Below are positions 32,381 to 41,241 of a DNA stretch of 46,239 nucleotides, one piece after another. Numbering within the stretch: the first letter of the stretch is position 1; every line of letters begins with the position of its first letter. The stretch comes from JAUYLU01 sp038065675 (GTDB lineage Bacteria; Patescibacteriota; Minisyncoccia; Phycocordibacterales; VMEP01). Where the stretch lies: positions 1-46,239 of the forward strand of contig JBBTQM010000019.1 of NCBI GenBank assembly GCA_038065675.1. The letters run 5' to 3'. The position numbers and the translations under genes are program-made. Under the pieces are notes generated by a model. It saw only the letters and a list, made by a program, of their open reading frames with translations. It was not told the origin of the DNA and ran no database searches.

Positions 32381-33505
32381 TCATGACAGAAGTTTTTCGT
32401 ACGATTCGGCAACTTTGCGCCAGCTATAGTCTAGACTTATTTTTCTTGATTCAGGACCCATATCAATCAACGCGCCCTTGTTTTCAATACATTTTTTCAG
32501 TATAGGCGTTAGCTCCTCTTGCCTTTTATACAGAAACCCATTTACCTCATTCTTTACTAACTCATTATTTCCTTTTATGTCAGTTGCCACTATCGGCAAA
32601 CCTGATGACATGGCTTCAAGTATGACATTAGGCATGCCTTCATCAAAAGACGGCAAGGCAAAAAGATTTGCTTCGCGATATAGCTCCGGTAATTTATCTC
32701 TAGACACCCAGCCGAGAAAGTGGGCTTGCGAACTGAGACCAAGCGCTTTTGTTTCTGATTCAAGTTTCCCGCGAAGCGGCCCGTCACCGGCTATATTTAA
32801 AATAAATGTTTTGCCTTCCTCCTTCAGCTTTGCACAAGATTTAAGCAAATGAGTTACGCCTTTCTGCTCAACTAAACGCCCGGCAAAAAGGATAGTGAAT
32901 GGACCGACTTTTGGAGCTGGGCGTGGGGAGAATAATTCAGTATCCACTCCGTTTGATATCATAAATACATTTTTCCCGAGTGGGCACGCGGTATGCAAAG
33001 CAAGCTCGCGAAGCCCTTCGCTATTTGCAACAATAACCGAAGCGTCTTTCCAGATTAATTTCGTAAACGGCATTGTAACAAAGTGCCAAAACCTGAACGC
33101 GCTTGGTAAAAATCCAGGAACATCGCCGCCACGAAGTGAGACTATATATGGAACACCAAATTTTTTCTTGAGGTAACGCGCTATGAGTCCTGATGGAATA
33201 GCAAAAAAAGCGACGGTGGCGTTAAACGATTCTTCCTTAGCGAGTCGAGTTGCTTCTTTCCGAGCCAAGCGGACAAAATCAAGCATTTCCATGGGATTTG
33301 ACCGGTCTAGCCGCGAGCGCATAGAGAGAACGCGTATTATTTCATAACCATCAGTTAACTCGCGTTCTGGGAGACCTGGAAACCATGTGGTTAGAACTAC
33401 CACATTATTCCCTCGCTTAGCCATCTCTTGAGCGATATTTTTAGTCGCGTTGCCAGCCCCACCCCCTAGCGGAGGAAATTCGTAATTAATAAGTAATAAT
33501 TTCAT
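32381..33505 (-). CDS. Glycosyltransferase, GT4 family
   Basis: 374 residues from the ATG at 33505, which overlaps the previous stop as ATGA. MKLLLINYEFPPLGGGAGNA is the donor-half start with the Gly-rich loop; ILFAGRLVEQKGVTHLLKSC begins the second Rossmann half; DEGMPNVILEAMSSGLPIVATD carries the E-x7-E motif that holds the nucleotide sugar. It is a retaining GT-B enzyme acting on a glycan intermediate at the inner face; the sugar is unknown. Its decayed paralogue lies at 30485-30920 and shares 122 nearly identical bases with it. Confidence 0.92.
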   Translation of the reverse strand: MKLLLINYEFPPLGGGAGNATKNIAQEMAKRGNNVVVLTTWFPGLPERELTDGYEIIRVLSMRSRLDRSNPMEMLDFVRLARKEATRLAKEESFNATVAFFAIPSGLIARYLKKKFGVPYIVSLRGGDVPGFLPSAFRFWHFVTMPFTKLIWKDASVIVANSEGLRELALHTACPLGKNVFMISNGVDTELFSPRPAPKVGPFTILFAGRLVEQKGVTHLLKSCAKLKEEGKTFILNIAGDGPLRGKLESETKALGLSSQAHFLGWVSRDKLPELYREANLFALPSFDEGMPNVILEAMSSGLPIVATDIKGNNELVKNEVNGFLYKRQEELTPILKKCIENKGALIDMGPESRKISLDYSWRKVAESYEKLLS

Positions 33506-34338
33506 TTTTTTCTTCCCCCAAACTTCCACGAGTTTCCGTTTCTCATAATAATGTAAGTACTGTTCTGGTCTATGTACGGAGATCCCGCAAGCCATTTTTC
33601 TATGGTCGCACGAGATATATACTTGGTTTGAGGGGTCACCAGCTGATCAAAAGCAACATGGCGAAAAAAAGAAAATTCTCGCCTGGCAATCCAAAGACTA
33701 TATTCGTAAAGCGGCATTTTTTTGAGAACCGTCAAATTAGTAAAAAAGTTCAAAATTTTAGCATATAAGAAAAAAGGGACGGCAAGGGGCGTAGCAACAA
33801 TATATTTTGTAAACCACCACGGCATATGAGAAGTTACCTTTCTTATTGGGTCTACAAACAAGCGGACAAAATCATTCCCTTCATAGGCGTACACCCATGC
33901 ATGAAAACGGCCACCTGATTTAGTATTACGTATTAAAGATTCAAACCCAGCCTTCGGGTCTTTTAAATGATGGATTACTCCGATTGAGTACGCCATATCG
34001 AAACCATCACTTTCGTATGAAATTAAATCAGCTTTTAAGACTCCCCAATTCGGGAAACCGGTCAGCGAAAGATTTTTCTTTGCCGATTCAACTGAATCTC
34101 CTAAATCAACGCCAACAAGGCGCGCAGGGTTCCATGTGGTCATATGAATCATTAGGCTCCCATTCCCGCAACCGAGCTCAAGTACGTCTTTCCCGAATAC
34201 GTCGTTCCCCGTGATAGGAGATAGCCAATCTTCAAATTGATCTCGTGTGTATACGGAACCGGCAGGAAGATTATTCCACGATGCCGCGAACGCATCGGCT
34301 GTCTTTTGGTCTTTTTGCTGAGAAATTTTTTCCCCCAT
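33502..34338 (-). CDS. Class I SAM-dependent methyltransferase
   Basis: 278 residues. KDVLELGCGNGSLMIHM near 50-66 is motif I, and FDMAYSIGVIHHLKDPKAGFESLIRNTKSGGRFHAWVYAYEG follows. The layout, the GVIHH motif and the long aromatic-rich C-terminal half resemble the gene at 29653-30495. The pair (methyltransferase then GT4) here mirrors the order pseudogene then methyltransferase further left. ATGA overlap with the GT4 gene downstream. Target unknown. Confidence 0.88.
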   Translation of the reverse strand: MGEKISQQKDQKTADAFAASWNNLPAGSVYTRDQFEDWLSPITGNDVFGKDVLELGCGNGSLMIHMTTWNPARLVGVDLGDSVESAKKNLSLTGFPNWGVLKADLISYESDGFDMAYSIGVIHHLKDPKAGFESLIRNTKSGGRFHAWVYAYEGNDFVRLFVDPIRKVTSHMPWWFTKYIVATPLAVPFFLYAKILNFFTNLTVLKKMPLYEYSLWIARREFSFFRHVAFDQLVTPQTKYISRATIEKWLAGSPYIDQNSTYIIMRNGNSWKFGGRKK

Positions 34339-34347
34339 TTTTATTTA

Positions 34348-36234
34348 TTATGCATACCATTTTTCGTACCACATTTGGAATACCAGGAGAGCCCAAAGCT
34401 TTTTTCGATTATCGTATTTTCTGGAAAGGTGGGCATCAATGAGTCCCCGTACATATTGAGGATTGAAAATTCCTTGTTTCTTCAGCCTCTCCTCACTTAA
34501 AAGATTCAGAAGCAGTGGTTTTAAATCCCCCATCAGCCATTGCGCAAGAGGGATCCCGAATCCTTTTTTGGAACGGCGCGCAATTCCCTGCGGCAAACGA
34601 TTTTCCATCAGTTTTTTAAGAATGTACTTTGTGGTAAAGCCGTTCATCTTCCATTCTCGCGGCAGACCAATGGCATATGAAGCAAGTTCGGTGTCAAGAA
34701 ACGGGGCCCTCACTTCAAGCGAATGATACATGCTGGCCCGGTCTACTTTAACCAAAATATCATCCAAAAGATAGGTCCGCATATAGAGGTATGAAAGTTC
34801 GTTATACTGGTCGATATAGCGCTTCCCTGAAATCGCGCTGTCAATTGATTCAAATTCGTTCTCCGATGAAACGGTGTCCCATACTTTTGGCGAAAGAAGT
34901 TTTTTCCTCTCCTCGCCGCTGAAAGCGCCAAGCCACCGCTGGTTTCTATATCTTGAAGGAAGGGATATGCCGTCAATAAATTTCTTGGCGCGAAAATCAA
35001 AACTCATATTTTTGAACGATGTCGGCAGATTATTCACGACTGAAAATATGGTTTTTTTAATTACTTGGGGCAAAAAATTGTAATACTCGGCGGCGCGATG
35101 GGCAAGAAAAGTGTCGTATCCCATTAAAAGTTCATCGCCGCCGTCCCCCCCTAAAGCCACGGTTACGCCGTGTCTGGTAAAGCGGGAAAGGAGATAAGTT
35201 GGAATAATAGAAGCATCCGCAAGCGGCTCGTCAAGCAAGCTAAAGATTTCTGGGACAAGAGCGGAAGCATCTTTAGCCGAAAGAATTTCCTCGCGATGGT
35301 CGGTCACCAGAAAGTCGGCGACTTGGCGGGCATAGCTTGATTCATCAAAAGAGCCCTCGCGGAAGCCTATGGAAAATGTTTTAAGTTTTTTGTTTTGTGA
35401 ACGAAGCGCGCGGGCGGCATACCAAGCAATCGTACTTGAATCGATACCGCCGGATAAAAAAACGCCGAGTGGCACGTCGGAAACAAGGCGTTTCTCTACC
35501 GCGCTAGAAAGTAGCCCGTCTAGGCGTTGCGCGGCTTCATCAAATGAACCCGTAGCGCCCGCCGAAAAAGAATCGTCCGGAATATCCCAAAATCTTGTTT
35601 TCTCAATACTTGAACCGTCATAGACAAGATAGTGCGCCGGCTCAAGTTTAAAAATATTATTGAAAATTGTTTCCGGCGTCGGCACGTATTCAAACTGCAA
35701 ATATTTATTCAACGCGGAAAAGCTCAACTCCTTCACGGCAGCCGGATGCGCGAGTATCGCCTTCAGTTCCGAGCCGAACAAAAATGTGTCTTTGAAGCGG
35801 GCGTAATAAAGCGGCTTCTTGCCGAAACGGTCGCGGACAAGATAGAGTTTTTTGGCGCGCTTGTCATAAAGGGCTATCGCAAACATTCCGTCCAGTTTTG
35901 AAAACGCCCGGGCTCCTTCTTCTTCGTAGAGATGGACTATGACTTCCGTATCGGAGTTCCCTACAAAACGATGGCGATTTTCAAGTTCATCGCGCAACTT
36001 CTTAAAATTGTAAATTTCGCCGTTGAACGCCACGATTACATTGCCGTCTTCCCCCGACATAGGTTGATGTCCGGACCTGGAAAGGTCAATAATGGAAAGT
36101 CTCTTGTGGGCAATGCCAACGTTATTTTCAACGAAATATCCCTCATCGTCTGGCCCTCTGTAGCGTATGGAATCCGCCATACGGCGAAGCGTTGCCTCAT
36201 CTCCCCTGCCTACATATCCGGCAATTCCACACAT
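34348..36234 (-). CDS. asnB: Asparagine synthase (glutamine-hydrolysing) family amidotransferase
   Basis: 628 residues. The N-terminal glutaminase starts directly with the nucleophile Cys2 (MCGIAGYVG) and has RGPDDEG, AFNGEIYN and the GNSDTEV motif; the synthetase half has the PP-loop SGGIDSS at 261-267 and GGDGGDELLMGYD. The usual reaction is ATP-dependent transfer of glutamine nitrogen to an activated carboxyl. Inside a glycan locus, such proteins may make asparagine or amidate a sugar acid on the polymer. Sequence alone cannot decide. It is flanked by a GT2 gene (2 bases) and a methyltransferase (9 bases). Confidence 0.93.
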   Translation of the reverse strand: MCGIAGYVGRGDEATLRRMADSIRYRGPDDEGYFVENNVGIAHKRLSIIDLSRSGHQPMSGEDGNVIVAFNGEIYNFKKLRDELENRHRFVGNSDTEVIVHLYEEEGARAFSKLDGMFAIALYDKRAKKLYLVRDRFGKKPLYYARFKDTFLFGSELKAILAHPAAVKELSFSALNKYLQFEYVPTPETIFNNIFKLEPAHYLVYDGSSIEKTRFWDIPDDSFSAGATGSFDEAAQRLDGLLSSAVEKRLVSDVPLGVFLSGGIDSSTIAWYAARALRSQNKKLKTFSIGFREGSFDESSYARQVADFLVTDHREEILSAKDASALVPEIFSLLDEPLADASIIPTYLLSRFTRHGVTVALGGDGGDELLMGYDTFLAHRAAEYYNFLPQVIKKTIFSVVNNLPTSFKNMSFDFRAKKFIDGISLPSRYRNQRWLGAFSGEERKKLLSPKVWDTVSSENEFESIDSAISGKRYIDQYNELSYLYMRTYLLDDILVKVDRASMYHSLEVRAPFLDTELASYAIGLPREWKMNGFTTKYILKKLMENRLPQGIARRSKKGFGIPLAQWLMGDLKPLLLNLLSEERLKKQGIFNPQYVRGLIDAHLSRKYDNRKKLWALLVFQMWYEKWYA

Positions 36235-36236
36235 GC

Positions 36237-37223
36237 TTAGAAATTTATTATGCGACGTACTGCATACGGCGTTTTTTCCTGCGATTCGTAATAAACCCGC
36301 ATCAGAAGTTCGGCGATTACTCCCATAACAATAAGCTGTATCCCGACAATAACGAGCATCGCCGAAAAAAGCGGCAAAGGAGTCGCGGTCAGGGTTTTAT
36401 ATCCGATAACTTTGAAAATTATTGCCGTTGCGGCCACAATAAATCCCAAAAAAAGAGAAATAAAACCAAGGCCCCCGAAAAAATGTATAGGTCGGTTGAG
36501 ATACCGCGATAAAAATTTAACAACAACAAGGTCAAGAATAACTTTGAATGTACGAGAAATTCCGTACTTGGTGGAACCGAATTTTCGCGCGCGGTGATTG
36601 ACCACGATTTCCGTAACTTTCCCTCCGTTCCAATTTACATACGCCGGAATAAAACGGTGCATCTCTCCGTAAAGATTTACACCTTGAATCATTTCTTTTT
36701 TATAGGCCTTCATTGAACATCCGTAATCGTGAACATGAACGCCGGTCATTAGTCCGATAATCCAATTCGCTATTTTAGACGGGATTTTTCTTGAGAAAAG
36801 AGCATCCTGGCGATCTTTACGCCAGCCGGAAACGGCGTCATATCCCTCGCTGATTTTTTTTAAAAACTTGGGAATATCCGCGGGGTCGTTCTGAAGATCA
36901 GAATCCATAGGAATTATGATATCTCCGGACGACGCCTTTATTCCGGCGGACATGGCGGCGGTCTGTCCAAAATTATATGCAAAATCTATAACCTTAACTG
37001 AATGGTCTTTAGCCGCTATTTTTCCCAGTATATTAAGGCTGTCGTCTTTGGAACCGTCGTTTATAAATATGACTTCGTTGGTTAGCCCGATATCAGAAAG
37101 TGTTTTTTTAAGCTCTTCGTACAAAAGGAAAAGGTTCCCGGCTTCGTTATAAACCGGGATGACTATGGAGAGTCCGAAACGCTTATTTGGCTTATTTTGG
37201 GCTATAGGACGCGACAAAACCAT
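36237..37223 (-). CDS. Glycosyltransferase family 2 with two C-terminal membrane helices (DPM1/ArnC-like)
   Basis: 328 residues from the ATG at 37223 (a TTG two codons upstream is less likely). SIVIPVYNEAGNLFLL begins the GT-A fold; VIFINDGSKDDS and PMDSDLQNDPADIP (DSD 107-109) bind nucleotide and metal; GCSMKAYKKE and NHRARKFGSTKYG follow. Two helices at about 245-270 and 280-305 anchor it. Such enzymes load a sugar onto polyprenyl phosphate, giving the donor for GT-C enzymes like the one at 25475-27112. I infer that partnership. Confidence 0.92.
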   Translation of the reverse strand: MVLSRPIAQNKPNKRFGLSIVIPVYNEAGNLFLLYEELKKTLSDIGLTNEVIFINDGSKDDSLNILGKIAAKDHSVKVIDFAYNFGQTAAMSAGIKASSGDIIIPMDSDLQNDPADIPKFLKKISEGYDAVSGWRKDRQDALFSRKIPSKIANWIIGLMTGVHVHDYGCSMKAYKKEMIQGVNLYGEMHRFIPAYVNWNGGKVTEIVVNHRARKFGSTKYGISRTFKVILDLVVVKFLSRYLNRPIHFFGGLGFISLFLGFIVAATAIIFKVIGYKTLTATPLPLFSAMLVIVGIQLIVMGVIAELLMRVYYESQEKTPYAVRRIINF

Positions 37224-37263
37224 AGCCAAAGACTAACATGACTCCGCTATAATTCAAGGTTAT

Positions 37264-37911
37264 TCAAGCGCGCGCCGAAAACACAAGCATGAAGGAAAAC
37301 AACCCCGGGAAAAGACGGTCTAGGAACGCAAAACGCCCGACTGGAATAATGCGAATATCGCGGAAATTTCTCTCAAGCAACCTCTTTAGTTCGGTGCGGG
37401 AAAAATGATTTATGTGAGTCGGGTCGGAAAGAGGTGTGCCGTTTTTAGTACCGCGCATATAACGCAGGCGATTTGCTAAGCTGAACGCGTTCGGAACCGA
37501 CCCGACAAGTATGCCTCCCGACTTGAGCACGCGGTGAATTTTCTCAAAAACAATTTCCGGATAATAGATATGTTCAATGACTTCTGCTGCAACAACCGCA
37601 TCAAATGATGATAGTGGTAACCCCCAATCTCCATTAAGATCTATTTGTTTGGTTTTTATGCCCAGGCGCGAAGAGGCGCGAGAAAGAGAGGAAGAATCTA
37701 TGTCTACCCCCAAGACGTCATTGCCAAAACAATACGATGCCGTGAGAGCTCCGTCACGGCAACCAATATCAAGTACGCGCTTCTCCGAGCCAATGAGTTC
37801 TTTGAAAAATTCTCCGCGAAAATCTTTTTCCAGCACAAAATCAGTACCGCGACGAGTCACGTGGTGTGTTCTATAAATCTCTTCAAGCGAAGGATGTTTG
37901 TTTTCGGTCAT
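37264..37911 (-). CDS. Class I SAM-dependent methyltransferase
   Basis: 215 residues. KRVLDIGCRDGALTASYC near 44-61 is motif I, LGVDIDSSSLSRA follows, and FDAVVAAEVIEHIYYPEIVFEKIHRVLKSGGILVGSVPNAFSL is the core. The C terminus (FLDRLFPGLFSFMLVFSARA) is hydrophobic. Target unknown, likely a sugar or lipid carrier. It follows the GT4 gene by 3 bases. A 40-base gap to the next gene holds no clear minus-strand promoter. Confidence 0.88.
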   Translation of the reverse strand: MTENKHPSLEEIYRTHHVTRRGTDFVLEKDFRGEFFKELIGSEKRVLDIGCRDGALTASYCFGNDVLGVDIDSSSLSRASSRLGIKTKQIDLNGDWGLPLSSFDAVVAAEVIEHIYYPEIVFEKIHRVLKSGGILVGSVPNAFSLANRLRYMRGTKNGTPLSDPTHINHFSRTELKRLLERNFRDIRIIPVGRFAFLDRLFPGLFSFMLVFSARA

Positions 37912-37914
37912 GGT

Positions 37915-38979
37915 TTAGGGTTTTAAGGTTTTAAAAAATTTTGCAAGACCTTCCGCGAATATATCCGCAGAAAATTTATTTTGGGCATATTCCCTGGCGC
38001 GCCTCCCCATACTATGGCGTTTTGTCTCATCAAACATAAGATTTTTAATTGCTCTATTAAGTGCCGATACATCCCCTATCGGGACAAGCACGCCGGTTAC
38101 ACCATCTTCTATGTATGAAGCAAGGGCGTTAGTTTTACTCGCTATAACAGCTTTCCCCATGGACATGGCCTCGGCAACGGCAAACGTCCCCATGGAATCA
38201 TTCGGTGCTTTTTGTTTAAGTTTTAAACCTATGACAACAATTGCCGCTTTTGAATACTGTCGAAGCATTTCGTCGTGGGAGAAATGCTCAACGGAAACGT
38301 AGGGTGGCAACGGTTCAAGATTTTTAACCATTTCGCGCTTTGTTGCAAGCTTCACGCGTACACCAAGGCCGGTCGTGGCTTCAATCAAGGTTTTAAAATC
38401 ACGGCTCGGATCCCTCCCAACTGAAAGGATAAATCGCTCCTCATCAATACTGGCTTGTGGCTTGAAAAACTCCGTATCAATCCCCTCATGAAGAAATTTG
38501 ATACGACCGCGAAGATGTGGGAAAAGTTTCTCAAGGGCCGAAACTTCTTCTTCAGAAATCGTAATTATGCCGTCTGTTTTAGAAACGGCATAATAAAAGA
38601 TTTTCTGCCGGAGCGTCCGACGCCCACCTATGGTACCGCTTATGTTGAAATCAAGCATAACCCATTTGAATTTTTTAACCCCAAAAATCGCCTTAATCAA
38701 AAGCGGTCCGTATGCTGTAGAGCTGAATACGATGTCGTATTTAAAAAATAAGGGGAAAAGCGGAAGATGAACCCAAAAAATATTAAATACGAAACGTCGT
38801 AAAAAAAGAGCAAACCAGAGAGGAACAAATTGCTCAATTTCCAAAAAATCTGTTTCAATTCCGTATTTTCGCAGGCGGAGCATACCGTAAAAATGATTGT
38901 CGTGGCCTTTGCCTGAATGGATATTCTCAAGCTCTGAACCGCCAGCTCGAACTTTGTTGAATAAATAAAGAATTTTCAT
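37915..38979 (-). CDS. Glycosyltransferase, GT4-like
   Basis: 354 residues. MKILYLFNKVRAGGSELENI starts the acceptor half; ERFILSVGRDPSRDFKTLIEAT begins the donor half; GTFAVAEAMSMGKAVIASKTNALASYIEDGVTGVLVPIGD holds the acidic donor motif, with GTFAVAE in place of the usual EGF...E. It is a GT-B enzyme of unknown sugar specificity. Its ATG overlaps the stop of the upstream glycosyltransferase as ATGA. Confidence 0.88.
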   Translation of the reverse strand: MKILYLFNKVRAGGSELENIHSGKGHDNHFYGMLRLRKYGIETDFLEIEQFVPLWFALFLRRFVFNIFWVHLPLFPLFFKYDIVFSSTAYGPLLIKAIFGVKKFKWVMLDFNISGTIGGRRTLRQKIFYYAVSKTDGIITISEEEVSALEKLFPHLRGRIKFLHEGIDTEFFKPQASIDEERFILSVGRDPSRDFKTLIEATTGLGVRVKLATKREMVKNLEPLPPYVSVEHFSHDEMLRQYSKAAIVVIGLKLKQKAPNDSMGTFAVAEAMSMGKAVIASKTNALASYIEDGVTGVLVPIGDVSALNRAIKNLMFDETKRHSMGRRAREYAQNKFSADIFAEGLAKFFKTLKP

Positions 38980-40136
38980 ATAACATCGGAGATACTCGTA
39001 GTGTTGGAAATTTCCCGCTCCACGAAACGTTCCGCGTTGATAAGCATGGCCTCGCGTTCACGACTCGGCGTTATGCAAAATTTTATTTTCTCTAATATAT
39101 CTTCAAATGAGGCATTTGGTTCAATAACTATTCCCCGCTCGTTGCGTCTTCCTAAACTCTCTACTATACCCGGAGCAGTACTGCCAATAGCGGGAACACC
39201 CATATACATTGCCTCCCAAAACACCAAACCGAGAGCTTCCACGTTTGAAAGGAGCATAAATACGTCTGCATCACGGTAATAATCCCAAATATTTTTTCTG
39301 TCTACAAATCCGGTAAAAATAACTCTTTTATCTATTCCCAAATACCTTGCTTTTTCCTCAAGCGCACCGCGCAGGCTTCCCTGCCCAAGAATGATAAGAA
39401 TGTAAGATTGATCCAATTTAGAAAAAACATCAAGAAGCCGTGGGAATCCTTTTTCCATCTCAAGACGCCCTACGGAAAGAATGATTTTCTGGTTTTCAGA
39501 AATGCCGTAACGGGAACGAATGCGTCCTTTGGATGAAGCATTTATATGCTTCATGTCACGTTTTATGGTATCAGAAGCGAACACAACAACTTTTTTCCCC
39601 GGCAAACCAATGCCGATTATATATGATTTCATCGCCTGATTAATCGTATATCCGACATCAACCAATTTGACAAAGGCCCGTTCGACAAAAAAAGAATAAA
39701 CGGATTTGATGCGTCCGAAACTGCGTGTGGCGGAATACGCTTGCGGCATATTAGTAAGACACAGAATAAGCTTCGCGCCATAGAAAATCTTAACGATAAA
39801 TGCGGCAGGGATAAACCCGAAATCATAGACAAGAACAATATCGGGATGAAACCTCGAAATACGAACCATATAAGGGACAGAGATAGTTGACATTAAATCA
39901 AGGAAGGGACGGAAAAACTTAAAACGTGTTTTTATATGAATGGTCTCAAAACGTTCATCACGCTTCTTTCGGTATGAAGCCGTAGACCACGAAAAAAAGA
40001 AAAAGTTGTGTTTATCAGGCTCAAGCCGGTCACGTTCCAGTTTTTTATAAAACTCTTCCCATCCAGCCTCAAATATATTTCTCCAATCGCAATTGATTAT
40101 AAGTATATTCTTTTGTTTTTTCTCAGATATTTTCAT
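38976..40136 (-). CDS. Glycosyltransferase, GT4 family
   Basis: 386 residues from the ATG at 40136. An alternative TTG at 40148 overlaps the upstream stop as TTGA; an AGGA stands too close to the ATG to decide. KIILSVGRLEMEKGFPRLLDVF, ILGQGSLRGALEEKARYLG, and VEALGLVFWEAMYMGVPAIGS (E-x7-E) are the GT4 donor-binding marks. The first half is Phe-rich and basic (KTRFKFFRPFLDLM), suggesting contact with the membrane face. Sugar unknown. Confidence 0.88.
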   Translation of the reverse strand: MKISEKKQKNILIINCDWRNIFEAGWEEFYKKLERDRLEPDKHNFFFFSWSTASYRKKRDERFETIHIKTRFKFFRPFLDLMSTISVPYMVRISRFHPDIVLVYDFGFIPAAFIVKIFYGAKLILCLTNMPQAYSATRSFGRIKSVYSFFVERAFVKLVDVGYTINQAMKSYIIGIGLPGKKVVVFASDTIKRDMKHINASSKGRIRSRYGISENQKIILSVGRLEMEKGFPRLLDVFSKLDQSYILIILGQGSLRGALEEKARYLGIDKRVIFTGFVDRKNIWDYYRDADVFMLLSNVEALGLVFWEAMYMGVPAIGSTAPGIVESLGRRNERGIVIEPNASFEDILEKIKFCITPSREREAMLINAERFVEREISNTTSISDVI

Positions 40137-40144
40137 GTTCCTAC

Positions 40145-41239
40145 TCAAGAAATTAGAGCAATAAATTGTTCTGCAACATTCGGAAGATTATATTTTTCTA
40201 CATAGTCATGTAAACGATTTCTTTCGATTTCTCTGTCTATAATAAAAGATTTTAAGATAGCCATAACAAAACCCGCAATATCTCCCTCAGATACGACAAA
40301 ATCCTGATATTCGAGCGGCATTAGTTCGCGCACAACGCCAACATCCGCCGCAACAACCGGAATTCCCATAGCCCATGATTCTAGGATAACCCTTGGGAAT
40401 CCTTCTTCGCGCGAGGGCATAAGAAAGACATCAGAAACTTCAAAAAGACCGGGGATTTCACTATTTGGGACAGGCCCTAAAAGTTTTACCCGCCCATTAA
40501 GGAAAGGGTTCTTATCCGCCAAATTTTTAATGTTTCCTTTTTCAGGTCCTTCTCCGGCGACAGCAATATAAGCATTGTCAACTTTTCCCAAAAGCTTCTC
40601 CATAATGGGAATAATCAGGTCCGCTCCCTTTCGCTTGCTTAAGCGATGCGCAAAAAAAATAAGTTTGGCATCTTTGGGAACTCCGATTTTTTTTCTGACT
40701 TGGTCCATATTCCCCTTTGGCATAAAACGGCTTAAATCTATCCAGTTCGGCATGATTTTAATTGAATCGCGTTTTATACCGTAAACAGAAGAGTACTTAT
40801 CGGCCAAAGACGGCGCGCCGGTAACCAAATGGTCTATAAGCTTGTAAGTTATGAGTTCAAAAAATTCCCGGTAAAAAGGACGTTTATATTTCCACGGTTC
40901 GCCGCAATTCCAATAAAATACCATGCCGCCGAAAATTTTTGTCACAATAGAAGCGGCGAAGGCGGAACCGAAAGAATAATGAACATAGAAAGTTTTATAT
41001 CCGCTTAGCCTTATGTAAATAAGGCGCAAAAACACCTCAAAAAAATAGAGCGGTGGGAATGGCAAAATTGCTTTTGATACCCTCTTACACCCCATTGACT
41101 CCGGCGGTGTATCCCCTTTTTCTACAAAAAGCCATATATCAATGTCTTTTGATATGACCTTCAAAAAATCATGAACGTGCGCAAAGTGGGTAGCATCGCG
41201 CGAATCATATTTTGGCAAAATGTAGCAGAGTTTTTTCAT
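40145..41239 (-). CDS. Glycosyltransferase, GT4 family
   Basis: 364 residues from the ATG at 41239, two bases after the upstream stop; a GTG nine codons earlier would overlap. MKKLCYILPKYDSRDATHFAH opens the acceptor half; LIFFAHRLSKRKGADLIIPIMEKLL begins the donor half; REEGFPRVILESWAMGIPVVAADVG carries E-x7-E. WNCGEPWKYKRPFYREFFELITYKLIDHLVTG lies in the middle. Sugar unknown. Part of the tightly packed run of GT genes from 44673 leftwards. Confidence 0.9.
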   Translation of the reverse strand: MKKLCYILPKYDSRDATHFAHVHDFLKVISKDIDIWLFVEKGDTPPESMGCKRVSKAILPFPPLYFFEVFLRLIYIRLSGYKTFYVHYSFGSAFAASIVTKIFGGMVFYWNCGEPWKYKRPFYREFFELITYKLIDHLVTGAPSLADKYSSVYGIKRDSIKIMPNWIDLSRFMPKGNMDQVRKKIGVPKDAKLIFFAHRLSKRKGADLIIPIMEKLLGKVDNAYIAVAGEGPEKGNIKNLADKNPFLNGRVKLLGPVPNSEIPGLFEVSDVFLMPSREEGFPRVILESWAMGIPVVAADVGVVRELMPLEYQDFVVSEGDIAGFVMAILKSFIIDREIERNRLHDYVEKYNLPNVAEQFIALIS

Positions 41240-41241
41240 TT

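Noticed and set aside
37249..37255. Plus-strand TATAAT between the methyltransferase and GT2 genes
   Set aside because: It points to the plus strand, where no gene follows; likely chance in an AT-rich spacer.
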